Below, piece by piece: positions 33,643 through 42,962 of a stretch of DNA of 64,000 nucleotides. This DNA is from JAJDAT01 sp964344185. GTDB taxonomy: Bacteria > Nitrospinota > Nitrospinia > Nitrospinales > JAJDAT01. The stretch lies in NCBI GenBank assembly GCA_964344185.1, contig CAYFMN010000004.1, forward strand, positions 109,188 to 173,187. Reading direction: 5' to 3'. How positions within the stretch are numbered: the first letter of the stretch is position 1; the number at the start of each line of letters is the position of its first letter. Position numbers and translations under genes: made by a program. The notes under the pieces are model-generated. The model worked only from the letters and a program-made list of their open reading frames with translations, was not told the origin of the DNA and did not search any database.

Positions 33643-35043
33643 TCAACTTTTTGGTTTTGCCGGTCCTGTCATTTTTTCCGGTCGAACGTTTTTGTCAAAT
33701 TCTTCCTCTGTCAATAAATTCAACGCCACTGCAGCTTCTTTCAAGGTGCTATTGTCCACATAGGCTTTTTTGGCCACCTTTGCCGCGTTATCGTATCCAA
33801 TATGCGGATTAAGCGCGGTAACCAACATTAAAGAATTCTTTAAATGATTCGCAATCGCTTTCTCGTTAGGCTCGATACCCTTTGCGCAATGGTCGTTAAA
33901 CGACCGACAAGAATCCGCTATCAGTCGAACCGATTGCAATAAGTTATAAATCATTACCGGTTTAAAAACGTTTAACTCAAAGTTTCCAGAAGCTCCCCCA
34001 ACGTTCACCGCCGCGTCGTTACCAATAACTTGAGCCGCTACCATCGTCATTGCCTCGGATTGCGTGGGGTTCACTTTTCCTGGCATGATAGAGCTGCCTG
34101 GCTCATTGGCCGGTAAAACTAATTCGCCAATACCGCAACGAGGGCCCGACCCCAACCATCGAATATCATTTGCTATTTTCATCAAGGAACAAGCTATCGT
34201 CTTCATAACTCCGCTAGCTTCCACTACGGCGTCATGAGCCGCAAGCGCTTCAAACTTATTTGGAGCCGTAACAAATTCATGCCCTGAAATTTTAGAAATT
34301 TCTGCGGCGACTTTTTCGGGAAAATCCGGGTGCGAGTTTAACCCTGTTCCAACGGCGGTACCGCCAAGGGCTATCTGTCTCAGTCTTGGTAAACACGATT
34401 GAATTCGATCTAAGGCGTAATCAAGTTGAGTTTTGTAACCGCTAAATTCTTGCCCTAGAGTCAAAGGGGTCGCATCCATTAAATGGGTACGACCGATTTT
34501 AATTATTTCATTAAACTCCTTTGCTTTTTCTGCCAGAGTATCTCGGAGAGAAGTCACTGTAGGAATTAGATGATCCTCAATCCGCTCAACCGCCGCTATA
34601 TGCATAGCGGTAGGAAAGGTATCATTGGAAGATTGGCCTTTATTGACATCGTCGTTAGGATGAATGGGCTCTTTGCTTCCCATTTTCCCGCCCGCAATTT
34701 CAATCCCTCTATTGGCGATTACTTCGTTTGAATTCATGTTCGATTGAGTACCGCTGCCGGTTTGCCAAACGCGTAAGGGAAAATGTTCGTCTAGTTTTCC
34801 TTCGATCACTTCGTCTGCAGCCTGAGAAATCAGATTTTTTTTGCTCTCATCTAAAAGCCCTAATTCGCAATTTACTACGGCAGACGCTTTTTTGAGTATA
34901 CCCATACCGCGAATAATCTCTCTGGGCATGGTTTCAATTCCAATATCAAAATGAATCAAAGAACGAGCGGTTTGAGCGCCGTAATAACGGTCGGCAGGCA
35001 CTTGAATTTCTCCCATGCTGTCCGTTTCTACGCGGTAGTCCAT
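33643..35043 (-). CDS. fumC: Class II fumarate hydratase
   Basis: 466 residues, iron-independent fumarase. Marks: GSGTQSNMNSNEVIANR, IGRTHLMDATPLTLG and the signature GSSIMPGKVNPTQ with the catalytic Ser. It hydrates fumarate to malate, complementing mdh and icd elsewhere in the window. A good GGAG ribosome binding site lies 11 bases before the ATG, and the gene follows rpoH after only 29 bases, so it probably shares its transcript. Confidence 0.96.
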   Translation of the reverse strand: MDYRVETDSMGEIQVPADRYYGAQTARSLIHFDIGIETMPREIIRGMGILKKASAVVNCELGLLDESKKNLISQAADEVIEGKLDEHFPLRVWQTGSGTQSNMNSNEVIANRGIEIAGGKMGSKEPIHPNDDVNKGQSSNDTFPTAMHIAAVERIEDHLIPTVTSLRDTLAEKAKEFNEIIKIGRTHLMDATPLTLGQEFSGYKTQLDYALDRIQSCLPRLRQIALGGTAVGTGLNSHPDFPEKVAAEISKISGHEFVTAPNKFEALAAHDAVVEASGVMKTIACSLMKIANDIRWLGSGPRCGIGELVLPANEPGSSIMPGKVNPTQSEAMTMVAAQVIGNDAAVNVGGASGNFELNVFKPVMIYNLLQSVRLIADSCRSFNDHCAKGIEPNEKAIANHLKNSLMLVTALNPHIGYDNAAKVAKKAYVDNSTLKEAAVALNLLTEEEFDKNVRPEKMTGPAKPKS

Positions 35044-35072
35044 GTTTCTTTCTCCTTTTTATTTTAAAAAAA

Positions 35073-36068
35073 TCAAAGCGTGAATTTGTCGGCCGCTTCT
35101 GGCATATGCTCGGCTAAAAAAGCTCTCAGTTTTTTTAATAATCTTTGCTCGGCCTGCCGTACCGCTTCGCGGGTAACTTTGTGGGCGTCTCCAATTTCTT
35201 GGAGCGATTTAGGATTATCTGATAAAACCCTATTTTCAATGATAGATTTTTCCATCGGTTTTACGGTTCCAGAAAATTCTGCAACTTTTTCCCGAAGCAT
35301 ATCAAAAAATTGGTTTTTTTCGACTTCCACTTCCGGATGCGATCCCTGAGTTAAATATTGGGCAGGGGTTAAAGTATTTTCTTCGTTAGCAGGCGTGTCC
35401 ATAGACATATCGGCGGCCCCTAAACTAGTTTCGACGTCTATCACATCGCGTTCGTTTACGTTAAATCTCTCGGCTAAAAGTTTAGTCGTCGGAACGTATC
35501 CTTCTCTTTCCAACTTTTCTTTTTCTTTGGTCAAATTATAAAGCAGCTTTCTACGCGCGTTAGTTGTCCCTACTCGGACCAACCGCCAATTGTCCAAAAT
35601 ATATTTCAGCATATACGCTTTGATCCACCATGTGGCGTAAACAGGCAATCTAACGCCCCGAAATGGATCAAAATTTTTAATCGCATGCATTAAACCCACA
35701 TTACCTTCCTGAATCAAATCCATTAAATTGTCCCACTCTCTCTTAAATTTCATCGCAACCTGTACGACAACTTTGAGATTGGAAGTGATTAATTTATAAA
35801 CTGCCGCAGGATCGCCAGTTTCTTTGTATTCAACGGTAAATTGCTTCTCTTCTTCTTCAGACAATGTTTTATATTCACGTACTTGCCTGAGGTATGCGTT
35901 TAGAACGTCTAAAGGCTCAACAGAATGTTCGCCCCTAACAACTGGGAGAAAACGCTCCGGACCTTCGGACGTATCGCTGTCTTCAGAGTCTTCGGCTGGC
36001 AGGATTTCAGGTTCTATATCCATCTCCGAATCAACGTCCATTTCAAATTTAGCAGAGTCGTCCATCAA
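35073..36068 (-). CDS. rpoH: RNA polymerase sigma factor, RpoH (sigma-32) type
   Basis: 331 residues. Region 2 is clear: NLMDLIQEGNVGLMHAI, FDPFRGVRLPVYATWWIKAYM. The RRKLLYNLTKEKE segment corresponds to the RpoH box that marks heat-shock sigma factors. Region 4 ends with SLQEIGDAHKVTREAVRQAEQRLLKKLR. An extra acidic ~45-residue N-terminal tail (EMDVDSEMDIEPE...) is unusual for RpoH. Upstream of fumC, so fumarase may be under the same control. Confidence 0.9.
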   Translation of the reverse strand: MMDDSAKFEMDVDSEMDIEPEILPAEDSEDSDTSEGPERFLPVVRGEHSVEPLDVLNAYLRQVREYKTLSEEEEKQFTVEYKETGDPAAVYKLITSNLKVVVQVAMKFKREWDNLMDLIQEGNVGLMHAIKNFDPFRGVRLPVYATWWIKAYMLKYILDNWRLVRVGTTNARRKLLYNLTKEKEKLEREGYVPTTKLLAERFNVNERDVIDVETSLGAADMSMDTPANEENTLTPAQYLTQGSHPEVEVEKNQFFDMLREKVAEFSGTVKPMEKSIIENRVLSDNPKSLQEIGDAHKVTREAVRQAEQRLLKKLRAFLAEHMPEAADKFTL

Positions 36069-36100
36069 ATTTTCCTAGTCTGTCTCATTCTTTAACTTAC

Positions 36101-36200
36101 GAGGATCTCTAATAATTGGCATTTTTACTGGTTTGCTATCGCCTAGCCCTTGAATTTAAGGGCCTGACTCCTGGCAGATCCGAATTTTTAGAGGTTCCCT
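36101..36200 (+). repeat. Dispersed palindromic intergenic repeat, copy 2
   Basis: Lies between the divergent rpoH and the PP0621-like gene. Left end GATCTCTAATAATTGGC, right end TTTAGAGGTTCCC, central stem AGCCCTT/AAGGGCC-type (36145-36164). Same orientation as copy 1. It must contain or adjoin promoters of both flanking genes. Confidence 0.8.
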
Positions 36201-36245
36201 TAAAATTCATTGAATTCCTATTACCTGGAAATTACAATAGCGATC

Positions 36246-36482
36246 ATGATCCGTTTCATTATTTTTGTTTTACTCATTGGTTTGGTTTATTTCCTGGTTC
36301 GCTCTTATTTCTTGAATCCGAACGCTGAGGAAGAAACTTCAGAATCAATGGATATGGTCGAATGCGCCCAATGCAAAGTTTACGTTCCCAGAAAGGAGGG
36401 AACTTTTCAAGAAATGCCCGACAATAAAAACTTGTTTTTTTGCGGGGAAAGTTGCGCGCGACAATACAGAGAAAATATTTAA
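36246..36482 (+). CDS. PP0621-like small membrane protein with zinc-ribbon cysteines
   Basis: 78 residues from ATG 36246 (the frame opens at TTG 36210, inside sequence adjoining the repeat). One N-terminal membrane segment (about 2-20), then CAQCKVYVPRKEG and FFCGESCARQYR: two C-x2/3-C pairs that can bind zinc. Resembles the PP0621 family of tiny anchored proteins of unknown function. Confidence 0.7.
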   Translation: MIRFIIFVLLIGLVYFLVRSYFLNPNAEEETSESMDMVECAQCKVYVPRKEGTFQEMPDNKNLFFCGESCARQYRENI

Positions 36483-36662
36483 ACAGGTCACAAGCTATTG
36501 ATTATATAACATTTGCCTAAAATCGTTCTTAGAAATAGATAATACTTTCCATTCCCAACGGATATTGGCATAACGGGATATTTTTATAGGCTCTATTGTA
36601 ACAGGAAAACCTTTTGTAAGAAATATCAATCGCATCTTGGTTGAAACGAGGAGAAACTAGAA

Positions 36663-37274
36663 TTGAGAAAGAAAATTGTGTTCAAGAAAAGTATAATTAC
36701 TGTCATTTTTTTAATGTTAACTTACGAAAACAGTTGGGCCGCCGAAGGTTTAGCAGATTGTAAATCTTTAAAGGAAAAACCTATAAAAATTGAAGCCTGG
36801 ATTTCCAAAAAACATCGAAAAAATAAAAAGGCTATAAAAAAGGAAATGGGGAATATAGAAGGCGCCAAGCTTAGAATGCGAGTCTATCCTATGAAAGACC
36901 CTCAAAACGTCATAGGAATTGGCCGTTGCGTACCTGCAGCTATAGGTCGTCATTCTATTGAGCAATCGCTTAAATACGCTGGGGGCGTAGGAACTTTGGT
37001 AGATCAGGAAATCATTTCGCCCTATTGGGTAGGAATTGGCACAATGGCGTTTGACGAACATTCCCAAAAAACAATCACAGAAGAACAATTAAAGTCTTTA
37101 AGAGACCCGTCATTAAACGACACTGAGTTTCAAAATCTGGTAAAAAAATATTCAACGCCGGATAAAAGCGTACCAATGTTTGGTCAAGATCTTCCTAATT
37201 CGAGACGAATCGACGTTACTCCCGCATGGGAAAAAAAACGCGCTTGGGATACGGAAACAAAATCCGCTGAATAG
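36663..37274 (+). CDS. Secreted hypothetical protein
   Basis: 203 residues starting with TTG, chosen because a GAGGAG lies nine bases upstream and the following residues form a classical signal peptide (KKSIITVIFLMLTYENSWA, cleavage near AWA-A). The mature part is basic then neutral, with one Cys pair (ADCKS and GRCVP). No family recognised; likely periplasmic. Confidence 0.6.
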   Translation: MRKKIVFKKSIITVIFLMLTYENSWAAEGLADCKSLKEKPIKIEAWISKKHRKNKKAIKKEMGNIEGAKLRMRVYPMKDPQNVIGIGRCVPAAIGRHSIEQSLKYAGGVGTLVDQEIISPYWVGIGTMAFDEHSQKTITEEQLKSLRDPSLNDTEFQNLVKKYSTPDKSVPMFGQDLPNSRRIDVTPAWEKKRAWDTETKSAE

Positions 37275-37288
37275 CGAAATGAAGTATT

Positions 37289-38227
37289 CTAAGTTGGCTT
37301 TCCTTCTTCTTCCAATGCGGCTTTAAAACTGGCAAACAGGTTTTGGATTGGCGGAATTAGCTTTTCTTTAAGTTCTTCCGGAACCCAATTAATCTTTTCG
37401 ACTGGCCAATCCTGGATCTTATGGATATTGAGACCTTCTCTTCCATAAGGTCCTTCTAATGCTTCTTCAAAACCATAAATGATGGCTCCATGGTAAATTT
37501 TCAGGTAAAGTTCCTGAATTAGATTCGAGTCGTGTAACCCCTTAAGAAAACAGTTTTTTACTTCCTGGATTATTGGGTCGGCGTGTTCGATAAAATCCTT
37601 GCTACATGCTTCCCGAATCGTCTCGTAAGTGATAATGATATCCTGCATCAGGTATTTTGTTTCGTCAGGAGCTTTCCCCACTGGTTTTTTCCTCAAATCC
37701 AATGATTCTTTCATTACCTTAATGTTTCTCACAAGGTCATGAATAATTGACTGTTCCCAGCTAACATGATTCCAGACGAAAAAAGCTCGCAACCAGCGTA
37801 CCGTTTCAGTTGAATCTTCCATATGCATGGTAATACTGGGTTTAGCTTTATTACTAAACGGTAATTTTCCTCCCCACATCTTTAAATCCAAATCTAAACC
37901 ATATGGTCTAAAGGCTTCCGCAAAAGAGGAATAATAAAACCCGATCAACTTCTCCAAATTCGCTTTATTGTCCAATACAGCTATTTGGGGCAAATTAACA
38001 ATGCTGTAAAAGCGCCAAATCCTCCTTTTAGCGTTTCCATTTGGGTGAGATATCAGATAGGTTCCTCCCCAAACCCCCGCCGAGATAGGGATTTCAACTC
38101 CTAGCGCTTGCCTCATTTTTTCTGAAACATTACATGCGATTTTTCCATATAATTGATTTAAATAGTAAAGGTTGGCGGTGTTGCCTTCAGAAAAAACGGG
38201 ACCTGCGGTTTTTAAGTTTTCATTCAT
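37289..38227 (-). CDS. Hypothetical protein
   Basis: 312 residues, soluble, no signal peptide. Segments such as SAGVWGGTYLISHPNG, HMEDSTETVRWLRAFFVWNHVSWEQ and IYHGAIIYGFEEALEG are distinctive, but I do not recognise a family. It converges with the secreted-protein gene, 14 bases apart. It is an isolated transcription unit divergent from coaD. Confidence 0.6.
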   Translation of the reverse strand: MNENLKTAGPVFSEGNTANLYYLNQLYGKIACNVSEKMRQALGVEIPISAGVWGGTYLISHPNGNAKRRIWRFYSIVNLPQIAVLDNKANLEKLIGFYYSSFAEAFRPYGLDLDLKMWGGKLPFSNKAKPSITMHMEDSTETVRWLRAFFVWNHVSWEQSIIHDLVRNIKVMKESLDLRKKPVGKAPDETKYLMQDIIITYETIREACSKDFIEHADPIIQEVKNCFLKGLHDSNLIQELYLKIYHGAIIYGFEEALEGPYGREGLNIHKIQDWPVEKINWVPEELKEKLIPPIQNLFASFKAALEEEGKPT

Positions 38228-38387
38228 AATAAATTGGCGATTTATAGTTAGAAACTGGACAAATGTTTCCTTAAATTTAAAATTTACAGCTTAAAAATTG
38301 TCAAAAGTTTGTTTTATATCTTTTTTCGTATGGCTTGTAAAGCCTTGCCTACCAACTTGTAGTTAGACTTGGCGGCCAATTTTGATT

Positions 38388-38416
38388 TTGCGTATCCTAT
38401 ATTAAGCGGGTATAAT
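38388..38416 (+). promoter_or_regulatory. Promoter of coaD-aspartate aminotransferase
   Basis: TTGCGT (38388-38393), 17-base spacer, TATAAT (38411-38416), giving a start near 38423 and a short leader of about 25 bases before the ATG at 38448. Confidence 0.6.
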
Positions 38417-38447
38417 CCTCTCTGCTTTTTTCAAATAAATTTAATTA

Positions 38448-38933
38448 ATGGATAAAAAACGAATAGCAATTTATCCGGGTACCTTTGATCCAGTGACAAA
38501 CGGTCATTTGGATATTATGGTTCGGGCTAACGCATTGTTCGATAAACTTATCGTTGCCGTCGCTCTAAACCCTAAGAAAAACCCTTTGTTTTCGATGTCT
38601 GAGCGCGTTGGGTTTATTCAAAAAGCCCTTAATGGGCGTAATGGGATTGAAGTTCATCCATTTGATAATCTTTTGATCGAGTTTGCAACCGAACATAAAG
38701 CATCGGTTATTATTAAGGGATTAAGAGCTGTATCTGACTTTGAATTCGAACTGCAAATGGGATTGATGAACCGCAATCTAAATGATCGGATAGAAACTGT
38801 TTTTATGATTCCGAGCCAAGAATATTCATTTCTTAGTTCGAGTTTTATTAAAGAAACCGCTAAATATGGAGCCGATATTCGTCATTTAGTCCCTAAATGC
38901 GTTTATGACGGCCTTCAAATTATTAGAAAATGA
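38448..38933 (+). CDS. coaD: Phosphopantetheine adenylyltransferase
   Basis: 161 residues, the usual length. AIYPGTFDPVTNGHLDI contains the nucleotidyltransferase T/HxGH motif; GLRAVSDFEFELQM and EYSFLSSSFIKE are CoaD signatures. It adenylates 4'-phosphopantetheine in coenzyme A synthesis. It overlaps the next gene by ATGA (38930-38933), so the two are translationally coupled. Confidence 0.96.
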   Translation: MDKKRIAIYPGTFDPVTNGHLDIMVRANALFDKLIVAVALNPKKNPLFSMSERVGFIQKALNGRNGIEVHPFDNLLIEFATEHKASVIIKGLRAVSDFEFELQMGLMNRNLNDRIETVFMIPSQEYSFLSSSFIKETAKYGADIRHLVPKCVYDGLQIIRK

Positions 38934-40123
38934 AAATTTCAAAACGTTTAACTTCAATAAAACCTTCAATGACTTTAGCCATTGACGCTAAAGCCAAAGC
39001 ATTAAAAGCCCAAGGCGTTGACGTTATTGGCTTTGGGACTGGAGAACCCGATTTTCCAACTCCCGATAATATTAAAGAAGCGGCTATTAGGGCTATTAAT
39101 AATAATCAAACAAAATATCCGCCTGTTCCTGGAACCGATGAGTTAAAACAAGCAATTGTGGAGAAATTTCAAAAAGAAAACGGGGTTTCATACAATTCCG
39201 ACCAAATTCTGGTGTCAACCGGCGCTAAACAATCTTTTTATAATTTGGCCCAAGCTCTTTGGGAACCTGGCGACGAAATAATTGTTCCCGCTCCATACTG
39301 GGTTTCATACCCCGATATGATCCTGCTAAGTGGAGCTACGCCCAAGATTATAAAAACTACTATTTCGAATGGATTTAAACTCACTCCAGATCAATTACAA
39401 GAATCTGTATCTGATAAAACCAGGGCAATTGTCGTCAACAGTCCCAGCAATCCTACCGGGTCTGCGTATAATAGGGAAGAATTAGAAGCGTTAGTAGAAT
39501 GTAGCCTCAAAAATAATTTACTAATCATTTCTGATGAAATTTATGAAAGAATTGTTTTTGATGGCTTTGAGCAAGTTAGCGTCGCTTCTTTAGGAGAAGA
39601 GGTTAAAAAAAATTCTGTCATTATCAACGGAGTCTCAAAAGCCTATTCGATGACTGGTTGGAGAATAGGTTATATCGCTGCAGACCCGGAAATAGTTAAA
39701 GCAGTCAAAAAGCTTCAAGGTCAAATCACTTCTGGAGCTTGCTCCATTTCACAAGCGGCAGCTGCGGAAGCTTTATCGGGACCACAAGATTATATTCCCG
39801 AAAGAGTCCAAGAGTTTCAAAAACGTCGTGATTTTGTTTTAAAAACCTTAAACTCCATCGATGGCGTTGATTGTTTCAAACCAGCGGGAACTTTCTACTG
39901 TTTTCCAGACTTTACGGGAGTTTTAGGCGCGTCTTTTAAAGGTAAAAAAATAGAAGACTCTTTAGATTTGGGGGATTTTCTTCTAGACGAGGCGAAAGTA
40001 GCTTTAGTGCCAGGGGCGGCATTTGGCGCAAAACCTAATATGCGTTTTTCCTACGCAACCTCTATGGAAATTTTGGAAGAAGGTTTAAGTCGAATTAAGA
40101 ATGCATTTGAAAAACTAAGTTAA
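38930..40123 (+). CDS. Aspartate aminotransferase (class I/II, PLP)
   Basis: 397 residues of the AAT I-gamma type. FGTGEPDFPTPDNIKEAA at the N-terminus, VNSPSNPTGSAYNREEL, ISDEIYERIVFDG and NGVSKAYSMTGWRIGY, whose Lys binds PLP. FPDFTG and a closing MRFSYATS (Arg for the substrate carboxylate) complete it. It exchanges aspartate/oxaloacetate with glutamate/2-oxoglutarate; aspartate-prephenate activity cannot be excluded. Confidence 0.93.
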   Translation: MKISKRLTSIKPSMTLAIDAKAKALKAQGVDVIGFGTGEPDFPTPDNIKEAAIRAINNNQTKYPPVPGTDELKQAIVEKFQKENGVSYNSDQILVSTGAKQSFYNLAQALWEPGDEIIVPAPYWVSYPDMILLSGATPKIIKTTISNGFKLTPDQLQESVSDKTRAIVVNSPSNPTGSAYNREELEALVECSLKNNLLIISDEIYERIVFDGFEQVSVASLGEEVKKNSVIINGVSKAYSMTGWRIGYIAADPEIVKAVKKLQGQITSGACSISQAAAAEALSGPQDYIPERVQEFQKRRDFVLKTLNSIDGVDCFKPAGTFYCFPDFTGVLGASFKGKKIEDSLDLGDFLLDEAKVALVPGAAFGAKPNMRFSYATSMEILEEGLSRIKNAFEKLS

Positions 40124-40168
40124 TTTTTCAAACGCAACTTATAAGAAAACCTTATAAATAAAAGATAA

Positions 40169-40465
40169 CTACAAGGTAGATTCTTCTTTTAAGGACTCTT
40201 TATATTCCTTAACTTTGCTCTCAATTTTCGCTCTACATCTTTTTGCCTTGCAGTTTCCCGTACCTACTCTAATTTCCCTTCTAAGGGCTTCAAATGATAG
40301 ACAACCCTTTCTTATAGCCGTCATTATGGTACCTTGAGTAATGCTGCGACAAATACAAACTTTTTTAAAATTCTCTATTAGTTCTCTTTGGGAAGCCAAA
40401 GCAGTAAATATCCTAAATTTAAAGTCATTTTCAAAATGACTACAGTTTTTATCAAAAACTTGCAA
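40169..40465 (-). CDS. BFD-like 2Fe-2S domain protein
   Basis: 98 residues. CICRSITQGTIMTAIRKG and GTGNCKAKRC form the C-x-C ... C-x4-C arrangement of (2Fe-2S)-binding BFD-like domains, as found at the ends of dehydrogenases and in bacterioferritin-associated ferredoxin. An N-terminal extension of ~35 residues has no recognised role. Stand-alone and minus strand; partner unknown. The 213 bases to lnt hold no other gene. Confidence 0.7.
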   Translation of the reverse strand: MQVFDKNCSHFENDFKFRIFTALASQRELIENFKKVCICRSITQGTIMTAIRKGCLSFEALRREIRVGTGNCKAKRCRAKIESKVKEYKESLKEESTL

Positions 40466-40678
40466 TTTTACGAATAAAAGCCAAAAGAAATAAGAAATAT
40501 CCTATTTGCAAACTCCTGACAGCTTTATTCTAATTAATTATAATGATTTATTATCCAGTATATGTAACAACCGCCAAAAAGCAATTGCCAAATTCTTAAG
40601 TTCGATTCAAGGGATGATTAACAACTCATTTTTTAAACCCTTAATAAATACTATAGAGGATATTTAAGGAAATACCTA

Positions 40679-42256
40679 GTGCAAATCCTTAAAAAATCAA
40701 GCGCTATCTATTTTTCCATCCTAACTGGCCTTTTATTAGCGTTTTCTTTTCCTAAATTTGACTTCGAATTTTTAGCTTGGTTTGGATTCCTTCCGCTATT
40801 TTTTGCTATTGAAGGTCGCAAAGGCTCTCAATCTTTTTGGCTAGGTTTTTTAGCTGGTTTGTTTTTTTATTTCATAGGTTTACATTGGATAATTAACACC
40901 TTAGTAAACTTTGGCAACATTTCTCCTTTTCTTGGGTACCCAATACTCTTTCTTTTAGCCGCTTATTTATCAACCTTTGTTGGTTTATTTTCATGGATTA
41001 TTTCTTCTCTGAGAGATAAAGATCCACTAAATATTTTATTAGCTCCATTAATATGGACAGCCTTCGAATATTTACGATCAACCCACTCCGAACTTGGGTT
41101 TTCTTGGTTGGGATTAGGATATTCGCAGTACAAAAACCTCCCAGCCATTCAACTATCTGAATTTACAGGAGTTTATGGGGTTTCTGCCATGATCGTTTTA
41201 ACTAATTCAGCGCTATTTATAGCGTTTAGAGAATGGATTTATTCTGGAAGCTTAAAAGACTCGCTTTCCAAAAAATACTTAAAAACGGCTATTATTTTTG
41301 CCGCAATTATTTGGTTGGGGGGGGTGAGCTATGGATTTTATTACCTAAAAAAATCAGATAACAAAAAAGGTACATCAATAAAAGCAGCTTTGATTCAAGG
41401 TAATATCGAACAAAAACTGAAGTGGGAAAAAAAATACCGAAAGGATATTATCAAAACTTATGAACGGCTGACCCTTACGTCGGTTCAAAATAAACCAGAT
41501 ATTATAATCTGGCCTGAAGCTTCGCTTCCATTTTTTTATAATCTAGAGATCCCAGAAACGCGCTGGTTGAATCAATTAAATAAATCTCTGGGCATTCCTA
41601 TGTTAATAGGCGGTCAGTATTTAGAAAAAAATAGTTCCGGGAAATATGTATATTACAATAGCGCTTACTTTTTAAAACCTGATTCAATCAATACAATTCG
41701 ACGTTACGATAAAATCCATCTAGTGCCATTTGGGGAATTTGTCCCCTTTTCAAATGTATTGTCATTTGTAAAAAAGTTTGTTTACGTTCCTGGGGAACTA
41801 GGTCGAGGAAAAAAAATATCTCTCTTTGAATTAGAACCTTGGAAGTTTGGAGTATCCATATGCTATGAAATCACGTTTCCCGATCTTGTAAGGCAATCTG
41901 TTAAAAAAGGCGCTCAGTTTTTAGCGACTATTACCAACGACGCTTGGTTTGGAGACAGCGCAGCCTCCTATCAACACATCGCCATTGCCGCATTAAGGGC
42001 AGTAGAAAATAGAACCCCAATTTTAAGAGCGGCAAATACTGGAATAACTGGTGCAATTGACTCTTCGGGAAAAATTTACGACCAAACAAAAATTTTTGTA
42101 GAAGACACTGTTCAAACTTCCATTCAACCGCGCAAAGGAGAACCAACCTATTATTCTAAAAATGGAGACGTGTTTAGCCTATGCTGCGTTGGCCTGTCTA
42201 TAGTTCTAGTCTTTTTTGCTATCAGAGCGGAAAATAAAAATTTCTCAAAAACCTAA
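40679..42256 (+). CDS. lnt: Apolipoprotein N-acyltransferase
   Basis: 525 residues, GTG start. Six or more N-terminal membrane helices, then a periplasmic nitrilase domain with the catalytic triad: Glu in IIWPEASLPFF, Lys in YDKIHLVPFGEFVPF, Cys in GVSICYEITFPDLVR. A last membrane helix is at the C-terminus. It adds the third acyl chain to lipoproteins, in line with the several lipoproteins in this window. Confidence 0.95.
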   Translation: MQILKKSSAIYFSILTGLLLAFSFPKFDFEFLAWFGFLPLFFAIEGRKGSQSFWLGFLAGLFFYFIGLHWIINTLVNFGNISPFLGYPILFLLAAYLSTFVGLFSWIISSLRDKDPLNILLAPLIWTAFEYLRSTHSELGFSWLGLGYSQYKNLPAIQLSEFTGVYGVSAMIVLTNSALFIAFREWIYSGSLKDSLSKKYLKTAIIFAAIIWLGGVSYGFYYLKKSDNKKGTSIKAALIQGNIEQKLKWEKKYRKDIIKTYERLTLTSVQNKPDIIIWPEASLPFFYNLEIPETRWLNQLNKSLGIPMLIGGQYLEKNSSGKYVYYNSAYFLKPDSINTIRRYDKIHLVPFGEFVPFSNVLSFVKKFVYVPGELGRGKKISLFELEPWKFGVSICYEITFPDLVRQSVKKGAQFLATITNDAWFGDSAASYQHIAIAALRAVENRTPILRAANTGITGAIDSSGKIYDQTKIFVEDTVQTSIQPRKGEPTYYSKNGDVFSLCCVGLSIVLVFFAIRAENKNFSKT

Positions 42257-42298
42257 TTTACCATTTACGAAGACAAAAATTAGCATTAAACAAAATCC

Positions 42299-42934
42299 AT
42301 GGCATTTCAAAAATTATTAAAATTTTTCGCCTGGACATTTTGCCTGACAATCGCCGCTTCCTGCGTTGGTCCTCAAAAACCATGTCTTGATGGGCCAGAA
42401 TGCTCAGGGGCAAGAAGAATCTGGCAAAAGGCAATTAACGTGGTTGTTTCGGCAAACTTTCCTTCAGAATTTGGTAAATATCGAGCAATCATATGGAATG
42501 ACGACTTTGAAAATGCATGGGTCACAAAAGGCCGGAACATCAATATTACAAAGGAATTACTTTTTAATATATCTCAAGAAGAACTAATTTGCGTGGCCGC
42601 CCATGAACTCTCCCACTTAAAAATGGGACATTACTACGCTCGAATAGGAATAATAATTGTCGATGAAAATGGATACGTTGGCGAAAAAAAATACGAAGAA
42701 GAATTGGGAAATCATTATGGAGGAAAAGTCACCAGTCATATTCCCGAAGGATTTGGCAAAAACCAGGAAAAAGAGGCGGATCAACTGGCGTTGGAGTTTA
42801 TCGAAAGAGTTGGTATACGTCCTATGGTTTATTTGCGACTCCTTCAGAGATTTCAGGGCGACAATCCTTATCCAAACTCTCCTATTTCAGAACGAATCGA
42901 TAACGTCTTAAAAATAATTTTTAGACAATTTTAG
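42299..42934 (+). CDS. M48-family zinc metalloprotease lipoprotein
   Basis: 211 residues. Lipoprotein signal with IAASC lipobox (Cys ~22). The zinc motif HELSH (CVAAHELSHLKMGH, about residues 101-105) is followed by the third ligand Glu in EKEADQLALEF. Typical of small M48 peptidases (BepA/YcaL/LoiP-like) that act on envelope proteins. It lies 42 bases downstream of lnt, so may share its transcript. Confidence 0.87.
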   Translation: MAFQKLLKFFAWTFCLTIAASCVGPQKPCLDGPECSGARRIWQKAINVVVSANFPSEFGKYRAIIWNDDFENAWVTKGRNINITKELLFNISQEELICVAAHELSHLKMGHYYARIGIIIVDENGYVGEKKYEEELGNHYGGKVTSHIPEGFGKNQEKEADQLALEFIERVGIRPMVYLRLLQRFQGDNPYPNSPISERIDNVLKIIFRQF

Positions 42935-42962
42935 TCGTTATCTGAATAAAATTTCCCAACTA

